Below are positions 17,079 to 26,813 of a DNA stretch of 64,000 nucleotides, piece by piece (within the stretch, counting starts at the first letter, position 1; each line of letters starts with the position of its first letter). The DNA comes from a virus. The stretch covers positions 1 through 64,000 of the IMG/VR virus record IMGVR_UViG_3300043411_002463; one strand, written 5' to 3'. The position numbers and the translations under genes were made by a program. The notes under the pieces are model-generated. The model was not told the DNA's origin. It was given only the letters and a program-made list of their open reading frames with translations, and searched no databases.

Positions 17079-19124
17079 ATGGCAGATCCAATTGATTCAA
17101 AAGCGTTAGAAGAATTAGCAGATGCAACTGATAAGGTAGCTGCGGCTAATGAAAAAAGTGCGGGGGCAGCAGATAAAGCAGCCTCAGCATTTAAAGATCT
17201 GGGTTCTTCTAGCAAAGATTTAAAAGAAAGAGCAAAAGATTTAAATGATTCGATTGAAGAGCTTGGTAAAAAATTATCAGGCAAATCTTTTACAGAATCA
17301 AAAGATATTTTAATTAATGAGACTAAAAAATATTTTTCTTCTCTTGATAAAGGTGCTGCTGATTCTGCACTTAGTTTGGCTTTAACAGGAGCTAAATTAA
17401 CTGCATTGAATGTCGCATTGGCTAGAACTCCATCATCAAATATATTTTCATCTTTAAATAAAGAAGCACAAGATGCTAATACAGAATCTGCCAAAGCAAT
17501 TGATTCAATAATTAAACTATCTGGTTTTAAGCCAGATTCAACCCTTGGTAAATTTTTAACAGATAGTGTAAAAGATGTAGTTAGTAGAAACGATCAATTA
17601 CGCCAAACAGAAATGGGTTTCTATCGTATAATGGCAGCTTCTGGGCAGCTTAATAGATTCACTGGCGAAGTTGGTATTGGTTTTGAAAATATGGAAAAAA
17701 AGCTTTTAGCTTTTAATGATCTTTCATATACAACAGCCCAAGCAACAGGTTTAAGTGCAGATAAAGTTGCAGGTTACGCTCAAGAATTATTAAAAATACC
17801 AAATGGTATGGATAAAAATATTCAAGTTGGAGCAACTAGAGAAATTAATGCACTAGAAGCTAGCTTAAAAGTTGCTACAGGAACTGGACAAGAATATTCT
17901 AAAGTAATAGATATTATTGGTTCAAGATATAATGATTTAAATTCTACTACTCAATCTTCTTTAGAATACATCAGTAGGGTAAATCTTGCTACGCAAAATT
18001 TAAAAATACCATTTGGCATGGCTTCTGGATATGTTGATGATACGGCTAGAAGTTTAAGATTTTTTGGAGATAATACTCAAGCCTCTATAAATATTCTAGA
18101 AAGATTAACTCCAGCTTTTAGAGCAACTGGATTATCTATTAACGCAACTTCAGAGTTAGTTAAAGATATTACTGGTAATTTAACTTCAATGGGTTTGGCA
18201 GAAAGATCTTTCTTATCTCGTTCATCTGGTGGTCCTGGAGGTTTAAAAGGCGCTTATCAAATTGAACAATTAAAAGCAGAAGGTAAATTTGATCAAATTC
18301 AAAAAATGGCAGAGGAGTCATTAAAGAAACAATTTGGTGGTAGAATAGTTTCATTAAAAGAAGCTACCCAAGATGAAGGCGCAGCACGTCAATTAACTAA
18401 ACAAGTTCAATTAGTAACACAAGGTCCAACCAAACTTGTAAAGAATGAAGAAGAGGCATATAAGCTCTTTGAAGCTATGCAAAAGGGTATTTCTTCACCT
18501 GAATTGATAACGGGTCAACAAGCATTGACTCAAGCGGTTGATGCTGGAAGTGCAATTCAAGAAAAGCAAACATCACAACTAACATTAATTCAAAATACAT
18601 TAGAACAAGCAAATCAATATGCAGCTATTACATCTTACTCAACAAGTAGACAATTAGAATCAGAATTAGCATCTACTTTAGGATTACAAGGATATTCAAA
18701 ACAAAAACAAGCAGATTATACTAACTTAAATACTGGAAATAGATTTTTTCAGAACGCATCATTAGGAACCAATACACAATTAAATGCAGACGATGTTCTT
18801 AAAGAAGAATTAAAAAATTCTTTAGACATAGTTTCAAGTAAAACTGGTGTAGATTTAAGATCGGAAATTAGTAAAGGATTACAAAACTTAAATATTAGAA
18901 ATCAAGATATTCCTAATTTAACTGAAGAAATTAGTGGTAAAGATAATTCACTTAATCAAAATAATACAAAATCTCCAACAGTACAAGTTGAAGTTCAAAC
19001 AGTTTGTCAAGTTTGTCAAAAGAAAATAGCTCAAAATGAAGCTACAAAAGTATTTAATAAAGGTATGAAGCAAGAAAAAATGGGCGATATTTCACATATG
19101 CATAACGGAATTTCAGGTGGCTAA
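17079..19124 (+). CDS. tape measure protein
   Basis: A 681-residue protein following the frameshifted chaperone, the fixed position of tape measures. It is Ala/Ser/Lys/Gln-rich and almost wholly helical, with long coiled-coil regions (residues 1-130 and 440-640). At about 0.15 nm per residue it predicts a tail of roughly 100 nm, similar to T4. Oddly the last 40 residues carry CQVC (643, 646) and HMH (673-675), a possible zinc site that could anchor the C-terminus in the hub. No peptidase or transglycosylase motif is visible. The stop overlaps the next start (TAATG). Confidence 0.85.
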   Translation: MADPIDSKALEELADATDKVAAANEKSAGAADKAASAFKDLGSSSKDLKERAKDLNDSIEELGKKLSGKSFTESKDILINETKKYFSSLDKGAADSALSLALTGAKLTALNVALARTPSSNIFSSLNKEAQDANTESAKAIDSIIKLSGFKPDSTLGKFLTDSVKDVVSRNDQLRQTEMGFYRIMAASGQLNRFTGEVGIGFENMEKKLLAFNDLSYTTAQATGLSADKVAGYAQELLKIPNGMDKNIQVGATREINALEASLKVATGTGQEYSKVIDIIGSRYNDLNSTTQSSLEYISRVNLATQNLKIPFGMASGYVDDTARSLRFFGDNTQASINILERLTPAFRATGLSINATSELVKDITGNLTSMGLAERSFLSRSSGGPGGLKGAYQIEQLKAEGKFDQIQKMAEESLKKQFGGRIVSLKEATQDEGAARQLTKQVQLVTQGPTKLVKNEEEAYKLFEAMQKGISSPELITGQQALTQAVDAGSAIQEKQTSQLTLIQNTLEQANQYAAITSYSTSRQLESELASTLGLQGYSKQKQADYTNLNTGNRFFQNASLGTNTQLNADDVLKEELKNSLDIVSSKTGVDLRSEISKGLQNLNIRNQDIPNLTEEISGKDNSLNQNNTKSPTVQVEVQTVCQVCQKKIAQNEATKVFNKGMKQEKMGDISHMHNGISGG

Positions 19125-19957
19125 TGTCTTTACAAGATTTTGAAAAAGCTTTTTCGAGTATAAATGATACCTTTGAAAGTGCAGCACAAGTACTTGAAAA
19201 GACAGCAGAATCATTTAATGGTTCTTCATCACCTTCTACCATAGGTTTTGGAACAAGACAAAGTAAATTACCAGATAATCGAGTAGCTGTTGATACTAGA
19301 AATATTATTCATTGGTTAGTTCCAGAGGGACCAATTATTCAAATGTATATAAATCCAAAATCAATTAGTGCTAATTGGGTTAAAGATGTCCCAGATACAC
19401 GCACTAAAGGTGGTTTCGTAATTCAATATTTTGGTCCTAAACTTTTAGAATTAAATATTAGAGGAACAACAGGTACATCAGGCATTGAAGGTATTAATGT
19501 TTTGTATGACTTATATCGATATGAGCAATTAGCTATGGATCCTTATGCACTCGCTAATGCTGCGGCAAATTATCAAAATACTTTGTCTAATGAAATATTT
19601 GGTGAAAATAATCTATTAGGAAGTGGAGAAGATTTCGCAAATACAATATTATCTGGCTCAATTAATCAAAATTTATTACAAACACAAGTTCCACCAAGCT
19701 TAGCTGATATAGCATTTAAAGTAGAAATGTATTATTCAGGACTTGTATATAGAGGTTATTTTACTTCATTTTCAGTTGAAGAACAGGCTGAAAATTTGGG
19801 ATTCTTTGATTACACTCTTAATTTTAAAGTTACTCAACAAAGAGGCTTTCGTCAAAACTTTTTGGCATGGCATCGCTCACCAAACGAAGGTCCGTCTCAT
19901 ACAGATCCTGTTCATGGTGTTCCATATAGTTTTTCTTCATTACAAGAAAAAGGTTAA
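19124..19957 (+). CDS. baseplate tube-initiator / hub-associated protein
   Basis: A 277-residue protein between tape measure and hub. The central part (MYINPKSISANWVKDVPDTR, then GGFVIQYFGPKLLELNIRGTTG) matches a pattern common to contractile-tail baseplate proteins that join the tube to the hub: an NP..I....... R....GG......G..L..L.I.G.TG stretch, followed by a strand-rich half (VEMYYSGLVYRGYFTSFSVEEQ, FDYTLNFKVTQQRG). AGGTGG gives a good ribosome site inside the end of the tape measure gene. The position and pattern suggest a T4 gp48/gp54 or Mu-like adaptor role; the exact equivalent is uncertain. Confidence 0.55.
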   Translation: MSLQDFEKAFSSINDTFESAAQVLEKTAESFNGSSSPSTIGFGTRQSKLPDNRVAVDTRNIIHWLVPEGPIIQMYINPKSISANWVKDVPDTRTKGGFVIQYFGPKLLELNIRGTTGTSGIEGINVLYDLYRYEQLAMDPYALANAAANYQNTLSNEIFGENNLLGSGEDFANTILSGSINQNLLQTQVPPSLADIAFKVEMYYSGLVYRGYFTSFSVEEQAENLGFFDYTLNFKVTQQRGFRQNFLAWHRSPNEGPSHTDPVHGVPYSFSSLQEKG

Positions 19958-19960
19958 TAA

Positions 19961-22900
19961 ATGGCTTTTGAAGATTTAACCAATGCTATTATGGGTAGCG
20001 TTAATTCTCAATTTGGTGTAGCTGAAAATGTTCCATCAAATCCGGATGATATTTATTCTTATAAACAATTGGGAAAATTTGCATCAAAAATAGATACAAC
20101 AGAAGAAAGAAATTATTTACTTTCTGGTTGGGTGGATAATACTAGAAAAGTTCGTCCACAAAATACAGAAATTTTATTACAACAACCAGAAATAACAGTT
20201 TTAATAAAAAAGAAACATTTTGCTGCATTAAAAGAAAACTATAATTTAAATCTTTTAGATAAAGATGAAAGATTATATTTGCAAGTTTTAAAAAGATTAT
20301 TGTTTAATAAATGCAAAGCAATTGCAGCATATGAAAGATTATCAAAAATTGAAGAGATAGTAAAATTATCTGGTTCAATTAATGATTATGTATTGCCTGG
20401 GATTTTTGCTAGTGTTGATACTTTAAATACTATTGCACCTAATTTAGTTTCTGGAGAAACATTATCTGCCATAGAAACTTTAAAAAAAGTTAAGAATTTT
20501 TCTGATACAAATAGTATTACTACTTGGTTAAATTATCAAGAAGTTCCATATTTAACAGATGTTGCAGATGGCACCGGAGTAATTGAATTAACGTTAGTTT
20601 CATCTTTATCAACTGGAGTTTCTGTTAAGTTTGGTCAAGGATCTGCTTCATTAAATATTGAAAATCCTAATAATTTATTAGCTATTAATACAAGAGATAT
20701 TGAACAAGCTATTTCTGATGTTGTAGGATTTACCAATAATAAATTCTTCTCAGTAGTTGATGGACAATTAAATCAAACAATATCAACATTAAAAGAGCAG
20801 ATAAATTCATTAAGAAATGATCGTGGCGCAGCTCCATTAAAATACATTATTAATTCACAATCAGATTATTTTAAAAAATTAAGGGTGATTATAGATGAAG
20901 AAGGTAGAGAGATAATTTTCAATTATGATGGTGGTTTGTTAGGATTTGGCAGCAATGTTAGTTTTGATACTGCTAATTTCTTAGGAACTAATGGTCTTGC
21001 TGAAAACGAAAGCACATTATTAAGTGAAGTAATTAAAAATACTTATATTTTATTTGGATTAGAGCAAACAAGAAAAAATGAAATATTACAATTTAATGGG
21101 GAAAATTCAAAAGTTAGAAAGAGATTAGAATTAGAATTAAATGGTAAAACAATTATTCAGCAAATGGATAGTATTACTATTTTTAAATCATCAAAAACAT
21201 CTCTTGATGAAAGAGTTTCACAAGGATTTAGTTTAATAAATGGTAAAAACAGTTTATTGAATAATATTCAAAATTCATTTAATAATATAGTTGATACTTT
21301 TGATGGTTTTTTTGGAAGAAAAGAAAGTTTCCTTGAGTCAGAAAAAAGAGCCATAGTTGGGGATGATTTTCCAACTTGGCTTTGGTTAATGTTGCGCAAT
21401 CAATTTACAAGACAAGCAGCTGGAGTTTGTACTTTTTCTGGAATCATTACTGACGTTTCAAGACAATATAATAATGGAAAATATGAAGTTTCTGTTTCGG
21501 CTCAAGATAATTGCCATTATTTAGAACAAAGTCAAATTAATATAAAACCAGCAACAGATACGGTTGATGCATCTTTATATGATCCATTAACACCATTCAA
21601 AAGCGATTATGATTTGTCTAATGGTTTGTTAATGGGCAATATGCCAGAATTGTTAGATGAAAATAAAAGATTATTATTAACAGGTTCTGTTAGAGCAAAA
21701 TCTGGACGTTCATATGGAAGAAAATTAAATGAAGATAATTATTTAATAAAAGATTTACAACCACTTGCAAAAGAATCTGGTCAGGGTAAGTTACGATATC
21801 AATTTTTTGATCCAGAAGGCTTCGTTTATAGATGGAAAGAAGGAATTGGTAGCGTAATATTAACTGGTGAACCTCATAATTTTGGTACAGGTTCAATTAA
21901 AAACGAAGCAAATCCAATTATTACAAACAATCCATTCGTTGGACAAAATGTAATGAATGTTTTGTCTTTGCTAATTACTGGCATACCTTATAATTTTAAT
22001 AACTTTATAAAATCTGGTTTGGCATCTGGCTACATCTTAAAAGATGATTTGTATAATAAAAATTGGCAACATTCGTTTTTAAAAACATTAATTAATGATA
22101 TTAACAAAGCAAATTCTTTGTGGGGTAATTTTATTCCTCTAAAAAGAATAACTTTGAATGATGATGCATTTAACTTTTTAAGAAGTGGTCAGTTTGATTT
22201 AACCAAAAAGAATCAAAGAATTAATTTATTATTAGAACAACGTGCTACATTATTTGATCAATTAACTACAGTATTTAGTCCATTAGCACAAGATCCACAA
22301 TGGTACAAACGTGCAGATAATAAATTATTAGTTTCTGAAAGTAATTTAGTATCTGGATTATCAGCAACAGACATTAGTGGTATTGGTCAAAAATTAATAG
22401 ACTTAGATTATGAAATTGAACAAAACATTCAAGCATTTACAGAATCTTTAAACGATCCAGAAATACAAGGAACGGATTTAGTAATTGTTGGCGATAATAT
22501 TGATTTGAATGATTCAAGCTCATATCAAGATAATTTATTTCAAAAAGAAAGATTAAGAAAGAAAATATTACAAATTACTCAAAGAAGACTTTGGAAAGTA
22601 AAAGCCAATGAAGATAATAACTATTTTATAGTTGATGATACATATGATCAAAACTATGACATTAAAGCTTTCGAAGAATCTTTATCAAATGTAATTTCTA
22701 CCTTTAAATCAACTTATTCCACACCAGCTGAACAAGTACAAATGGCAGCTAATTTGCTTGGTTTAGAAGTTTTTGCAGACAGTCAAGGACACATAAATGC
22801 TCGACCGCCCGCTTACAACAAAATACCAAGCAGTGTTTTATTAGAACTGCTACAATCAAAGCAGTCACAAAATATTTCTATCTTTCCAGAATATTTACAA

Positions 22901-24817
22901 TCATTATTCTTTAATCAAATAAAAGGAGTGACTGATAAAATAGAAATACTTGAAGACCAAATTCGTTTACGAGCAGCTTTATTAGGCGCAACAAATGATG
23001 CTTCAGCTATTGATAAATTAAAAGGTTCAACAGGAAATTCATCAAACTTTACATTTTTAACAGAAGAATTAGATGGCAGAATTAAAGCTTCGGGTATTGG
23101 CTCATTAACTTTACAAGCTAATCCTGATTTTCTTGAAGAATCAAATAGAAAATCTTTAGATGAACTTTCTAATATATTAAACAATTCAGTAAATAATTCT
23201 ATTAATTTTGATATTGTACAAAAAGCTAATATTGTTAATTCATATACTTCATCAGTAAGTTCAGGAGAACGAGTTAATGTTATTGCTGCTAGATTAAAAA
23301 AGAAGGGTTATAATGATTCTTTAATTTCTGACATAGAAAATTTGTTCAGCACTGCTCAGGTTCAGTCAGATAAATTAAAAATATCAAATCAATTAGCTTC
23401 ATTATTAAGCGAAAGATTTTATTTAATTAAATTACTAAACAATTCTGTAAAGAATTTACAACAAGGAATTGATGTAAATTCAGCTAAAGATTCGTTGGTT
23501 CAACCTCTGTATAACAACAAAAATTTTCCAGAAATCCTTTATCATATGATAGAGGATGAGGCAGTTGATGATTTAGGAGAAAATTCAGGCAAGCGCTATA
23601 TTATTAGAGATGTTGATATTTATTCATATAGAATCGTTGAAAAAGCACCACCATTTACCTTAGTTCAAGTCAATGGTAGTTTAAGTAATAATTTAGTTCA
23701 AACACCTTCAGGATTAGATGTTGGTACTAACGGAAACTTTTTAACAAGTGCTTTTGCTGTTGATTATAGCATGTGGCGTCAATATGGATTTAAAGGACAA
23801 AATTCTGTAGATGTTCCATTCTTTACAGATCCAGCAGCCCAATGTGCCCCTTATGCACATTGGTTACTAAACCAATCTAGAAAAAACATTCTTAATATAG
23901 AAATGGAAATGCGTGGTAATGAATTTATCCAAGCTGGAGAAGTTTATTATTTAGAAAGTGAAGATTTATTAGGTTATGCTGAAAGTGTAAGACATTCATA
24001 TTCTTATAATGGAACATTTACTACTAGTTTAACCTTAACATATGTTAGAAAACCTGGTGAATTTATACCTACAATGTTAGATATTATAGGCAAAGGCTTA
24101 TATGCTACACAAAACCAATCAGATTTAATTAAAAATAATAGAAATAACTCTGCAGTAAATGAAAGTTCATTAGGTGCAGTAATTAATTATTCTCCTCAAA
24201 TTTTAACTTCAGAAGATTCAGAAACAAGTGAGCAAAATATTTTTAAGACTTCTTTTGCTGATTCTAATAGAAAAAATCTAGCTAATATTAAAGCAACTGC
24301 TGCTGGATTGTTGCAACCAACCAAGTATGGAGATTCTTTTAAAATAGAAGCAAGGATTTATTATAATTCTGAAGAAGGTTTTTCATCTGCAAGTACTAGC
24401 TTGGTAACTTTTGCAGAAAGTGTTAAACAATTATTATTAAATCCAATGAAAAATATTTCAAACAATCAAGGCAATGTAACTATTTCAGATAACGATCAAG
24501 AAAATTCTTTTAATATTAAAGCAGATGATATAGAAATAGTACAAATAGATTTGGGTAAAACTGAAGAATATCGTTCGCCATCTGTTGAAGCTTGGTCGAC
24601 AGCAAGAAGGTTAGTGGCAGTAGATTCGGCTCAAATATTAGAGCGTGCTAATTTGTTTAATTATATTTTAGATTTTTGGGTCGTATCAAAAGATAATAAT
24701 ATTGCAACATCTTTCGGAACAACTTCAGACAAATCAACCAACTTAAATCAAGCAGAACAATTAGAAAAAGATAAATATCTAAAAGCATTTAATAAAAGTT
24801 TAGGAATTGGTCAATGA
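19961..24817 (+). CDS. large baseplate hub protein
   Basis: A 1,618-residue protein, several times longer than T4 gp27. Two parts look like hub tail-tube-like domains: about 465-540 (FPTWLWLMLRNQFTRQAAG, then TFSGIITDVSRQYNNGKYEVSVSAQDN), and about 1,265-1,370 (MEMRGNEFIQAGEVYYLES, SVRHSYSYNGTFTTSLTLTY followed by VRKPGEFIP), the latter a recognised hub signature in many myoviruses. Between them are long helical stretches (880-1,180). AAGG precedes the ATG. The stop overlaps the spike gene start (ATGA), matching the hub-spike complex the two proteins should form. Confidence 0.7.
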   Translation: MAFEDLTNAIMGSVNSQFGVAENVPSNPDDIYSYKQLGKFASKIDTTEERNYLLSGWVDNTRKVRPQNTEILLQQPEITVLIKKKHFAALKENYNLNLLDKDERLYLQVLKRLLFNKCKAIAAYERLSKIEEIVKLSGSINDYVLPGIFASVDTLNTIAPNLVSGETLSAIETLKKVKNFSDTNSITTWLNYQEVPYLTDVADGTGVIELTLVSSLSTGVSVKFGQGSASLNIENPNNLLAINTRDIEQAISDVVGFTNNKFFSVVDGQLNQTISTLKEQINSLRNDRGAAPLKYIINSQSDYFKKLRVIIDEEGREIIFNYDGGLLGFGSNVSFDTANFLGTNGLAENESTLLSEVIKNTYILFGLEQTRKNEILQFNGENSKVRKRLELELNGKTIIQQMDSITIFKSSKTSLDERVSQGFSLINGKNSLLNNIQNSFNNIVDTFDGFFGRKESFLESEKRAIVGDDFPTWLWLMLRNQFTRQAAGVCTFSGIITDVSRQYNNGKYEVSVSAQDNCHYLEQSQINIKPATDTVDASLYDPLTPFKSDYDLSNGLLMGNMPELLDENKRLLLTGSVRAKSGRSYGRKLNEDNYLIKDLQPLAKESGQGKLRYQFFDPEGFVYRWKEGIGSVILTGEPHNFGTGSIKNEANPIITNNPFVGQNVMNVLSLLITGIPYNFNNFIKSGLASGYILKDDLYNKNWQHSFLKTLINDINKANSLWGNFIPLKRITLNDDAFNFLRSGQFDLTKKNQRINLLLEQRATLFDQLTTVFSPLAQDPQWYKRADNKLLVSESNLVSGLSATDISGIGQKLIDLDYEIEQNIQAFTESLNDPEIQGTDLVIVGDNIDLNDSSSYQDNLFQKERLRKKILQITQRRLWKVKANEDNNYFIVDDTYDQNYDIKAFEESLSNVISTFKSTYSTPAEQVQMAANLLGLEVFADSQGHINARPPAYNKIPSSVLLELLQSKQSQNISIFPEYLQSLFFNQIKGVTDKIEILEDQIRLRAALLGATNDASAIDKLKGSTGNSSNFTFLTEELDGRIKASGIGSLTLQANPDFLEESNRKSLDELSNILNNSVNNSINFDIVQKANIVNSYTSSVSSGERVNVIAARLKKKGYNDSLISDIENLFSTAQVQSDKLKISNQLASLLSERFYLIKLLNNSVKNLQQGIDVNSAKDSLVQPLYNNKNFPEILYHMIEDEAVDDLGENSGKRYIIRDVDIYSYRIVEKAPPFTLVQVNGSLSNNLVQTPSGLDVGTNGNFLTSAFAVDYSMWRQYGFKGQNSVDVPFFTDPAAQCAPYAHWLLNQSRKNILNIEMEMRGNEFIQAGEVYYLESEDLLGYAESVRHSYSYNGTFTTSLTLTYVRKPGEFIPTMLDIIGKGLYATQNQSDLIKNNRNNSAVNESSLGAVINYSPQILTSEDSETSEQNIFKTSFADSNRKNLANIKATAAGLLQPTKYGDSFKIEARIYYNSEEGFSSASTSLVTFAESVKQLLLNPMKNISNNQGNVTISDNDQENSFNIKADDIEIVQIDLGKTEEYRSPSVEAWSTARRLVAVDSAQILERANLFNYILDFWVVSKDNNIATSFGTTSDKSTNLNQAEQLEKDKYLKAFNKSLGIGQ

Positions 24818-26799
24818 GTGAAATGAGAACTGGTGTAAAAGCTGGAGTACCTGTAAATGCCACTATAAGAAAATATAATGGTGATGGAACTGTATCATTA
24901 TCAATAGATACCATTTCTTTAGGATTACCAAATTATGATATAGTTGCACCATTACCAACAGCCTGGCTTGGTAATAATGCATTTTTAGCTGGTTATCCAG
25001 ATGAAGGCACTACAGTTAAAATTATTCAAGGACATGGTGGTTCATGGACAATTATTCAAGCATCTGGCTCCAATCAATTTATTAATGATTCAGATTTCGT
25101 TAAAAATACATTAGTAGGCAAAGTAAAAGATGGAAGTAAGTTTGTTTTATCACCTAAAAGTGGAATATTTTTAGGTAAAGACAAAAACAACATCAAATTA
25201 AATCCAAATCAAGAATTATTAACAATAAATGTAGATTCAGAGTATACATTTACTAATTCACAAAGAAAAATATCTGGAAATATTAAAAGAGATTTAAGAG
25301 ATACATCAAATAGAAATTTATTAACAATAGATTTAGATAATCATAAATATGAATCTAATTTATTTGAAATATGTTTAGATCCGTCTTTAACTGCAAGTCA
25401 TAGTACTGTTTTTGGTAATATAAGAAATTTACCACTTACAGAAACTAGAGAAATAGTATATGAATATTCAAATGATTATGATTTTATATCATTTAATGAT
25501 GAATTAAATAGATACAAAGATACAAATTTTGTAAATGAAACAGAAAATTCTAGAAGAAAAAGTAGAACTGATGTTTTATCATTAAACTTAGAATATCCAA
25601 ATTATTTAATTGAAAGTATTAAAGGTACAGTTGTAGATTTATTTGGAAATATATTGGATATTAATAAGAATATTCTTCCAATTGGTAAAGTGCCAGATTT
25701 ATCATTGAAAGATTCTAAAAACGTAGAAAAAAACTATATTAATATTCAAAAAGAATTTAGAAAGAGTATAGCTTTTCATTGGGAAATGAATGCTAGAAAA
25801 GAATTAGGTGAAGAGCTTTTGCCTCCTAATCCAGATTTAAATTCAGATTATTCTAGAAATAGAAGTAAGTTTGCCTTTACTATTGATAAAGAAGGTCAAA
25901 TTAAATGGAATATACCAGCTTCTTCTGAAACAGGAAACATAGGTCTTTTAGTACGTGATGAAAATTATTCAACATTATTAAGTAAACAAAATTCTAATTT
26001 CAATCCAAATGATTTTGTTAAACCAGATGATTTTGTTGATATTTATTTGGATAGTTTTGCTTCAAAATCTAGTATATTATTAAAATCAAATGATAATTTA
26101 GATGGTTATCAATCACCAACAGATAGAATTACTGGAAATGTAATTAAATTAGGAACAGCTTTTCATGATATTACTAAAGTAGTTTCTTCTTTTCAAAAAA
26201 CTGCCCCATATTTGCAATCAAATATGAAATTAATTGATTTTGATCAAAATAATAGACTAAATAAAACTTGGGTGCCTTTAGATAAGATAATTTCTGATAC
26301 GATAATAGTTTCTGGAGAAGGAGCAAATGGTGGTGGAAGATCTGGAACAATTTCTGCTGATGGTCACTTTTCAGTTTCTGTTGGAGCTAATACTATTGAT
26401 CGACAATCTTTATTTATTGATTGTGCAGGTGGTGTTGTAGCTTCATACGGAAGAGATAAACAAGGTATCTCTATGGCTGCAAGCTATGATGGAGATGTTT
26501 ATATGGAAATTGGCGGTACTGGTATTGGAAATTCTTATGATTCTAGATTTGCAAATCTAAATGATGCTTATAGAAATGGTTCTTTAGATATTAGAGTTCA
26601 TATGAATGGTCAATTAGCTATATTAAAAATTGGACCAAATGGTATTGATATAGTATCACCAGGTACTATGACATTTTCAAGTCAACAAGATATGATTTTT
26701 AGAAGTAATTCAAACTTATTGTTTGAAGGTGAAAATATTGTAATGCATGCTGAAACAACTAAGAGAATTGTTAATAAATACCCAAACAATACTATTTAA
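24814..26799 (+). CDS. baseplate central spike (gp5/gpV-like, OB-fold)
   Basis: A 661-residue protein translated from inside the hub stop codon. Residues about 12-90 form the OB-fold expected of membrane-puncturing spikes (GVPVNATIRKYNGDGTVSLS ... PLPTAWLGNNAFLAGYPDEG ... WTIIQA). The C-terminal 150 residues are Gly/Asp-rich beta repeats (GNGIDIVSPGTMTFSSQQD-type strands with IFRSNSNLLFEGENIVMHA) compatible with a trimeric beta-prism needle. The middle (100-480) is of unknown fold. No lysozyme catalytic motif is apparent, unlike T4 gp5. Confidence 0.65.
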   Translation: MSEMRTGVKAGVPVNATIRKYNGDGTVSLSIDTISLGLPNYDIVAPLPTAWLGNNAFLAGYPDEGTTVKIIQGHGGSWTIIQASGSNQFINDSDFVKNTLVGKVKDGSKFVLSPKSGIFLGKDKNNIKLNPNQELLTINVDSEYTFTNSQRKISGNIKRDLRDTSNRNLLTIDLDNHKYESNLFEICLDPSLTASHSTVFGNIRNLPLTETREIVYEYSNDYDFISFNDELNRYKDTNFVNETENSRRKSRTDVLSLNLEYPNYLIESIKGTVVDLFGNILDINKNILPIGKVPDLSLKDSKNVEKNYINIQKEFRKSIAFHWEMNARKELGEELLPPNPDLNSDYSRNRSKFAFTIDKEGQIKWNIPASSETGNIGLLVRDENYSTLLSKQNSNFNPNDFVKPDDFVDIYLDSFASKSSILLKSNDNLDGYQSPTDRITGNVIKLGTAFHDITKVVSSFQKTAPYLQSNMKLIDFDQNNRLNKTWVPLDKIISDTIIVSGEGANGGGRSGTISADGHFSVSVGANTIDRQSLFIDCAGGVVASYGRDKQGISMAASYDGDVYMEIGGTGIGNSYDSRFANLNDAYRNGSLDIRVHMNGQLAILKIGPNGIDIVSPGTMTFSSQQDMIFRSNSNLLFEGENIVMHAETTKRIVNKYPNNTI

Positions 26800-26813
26800 T
26801 AGATATACAATAA

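Noticed and set aside
24814-26799. Lysozyme domain in the central spike
   Set aside because: No E-D-T catalytic triad or lysozyme-like segment could be found; only the OB-fold and needle are supported.
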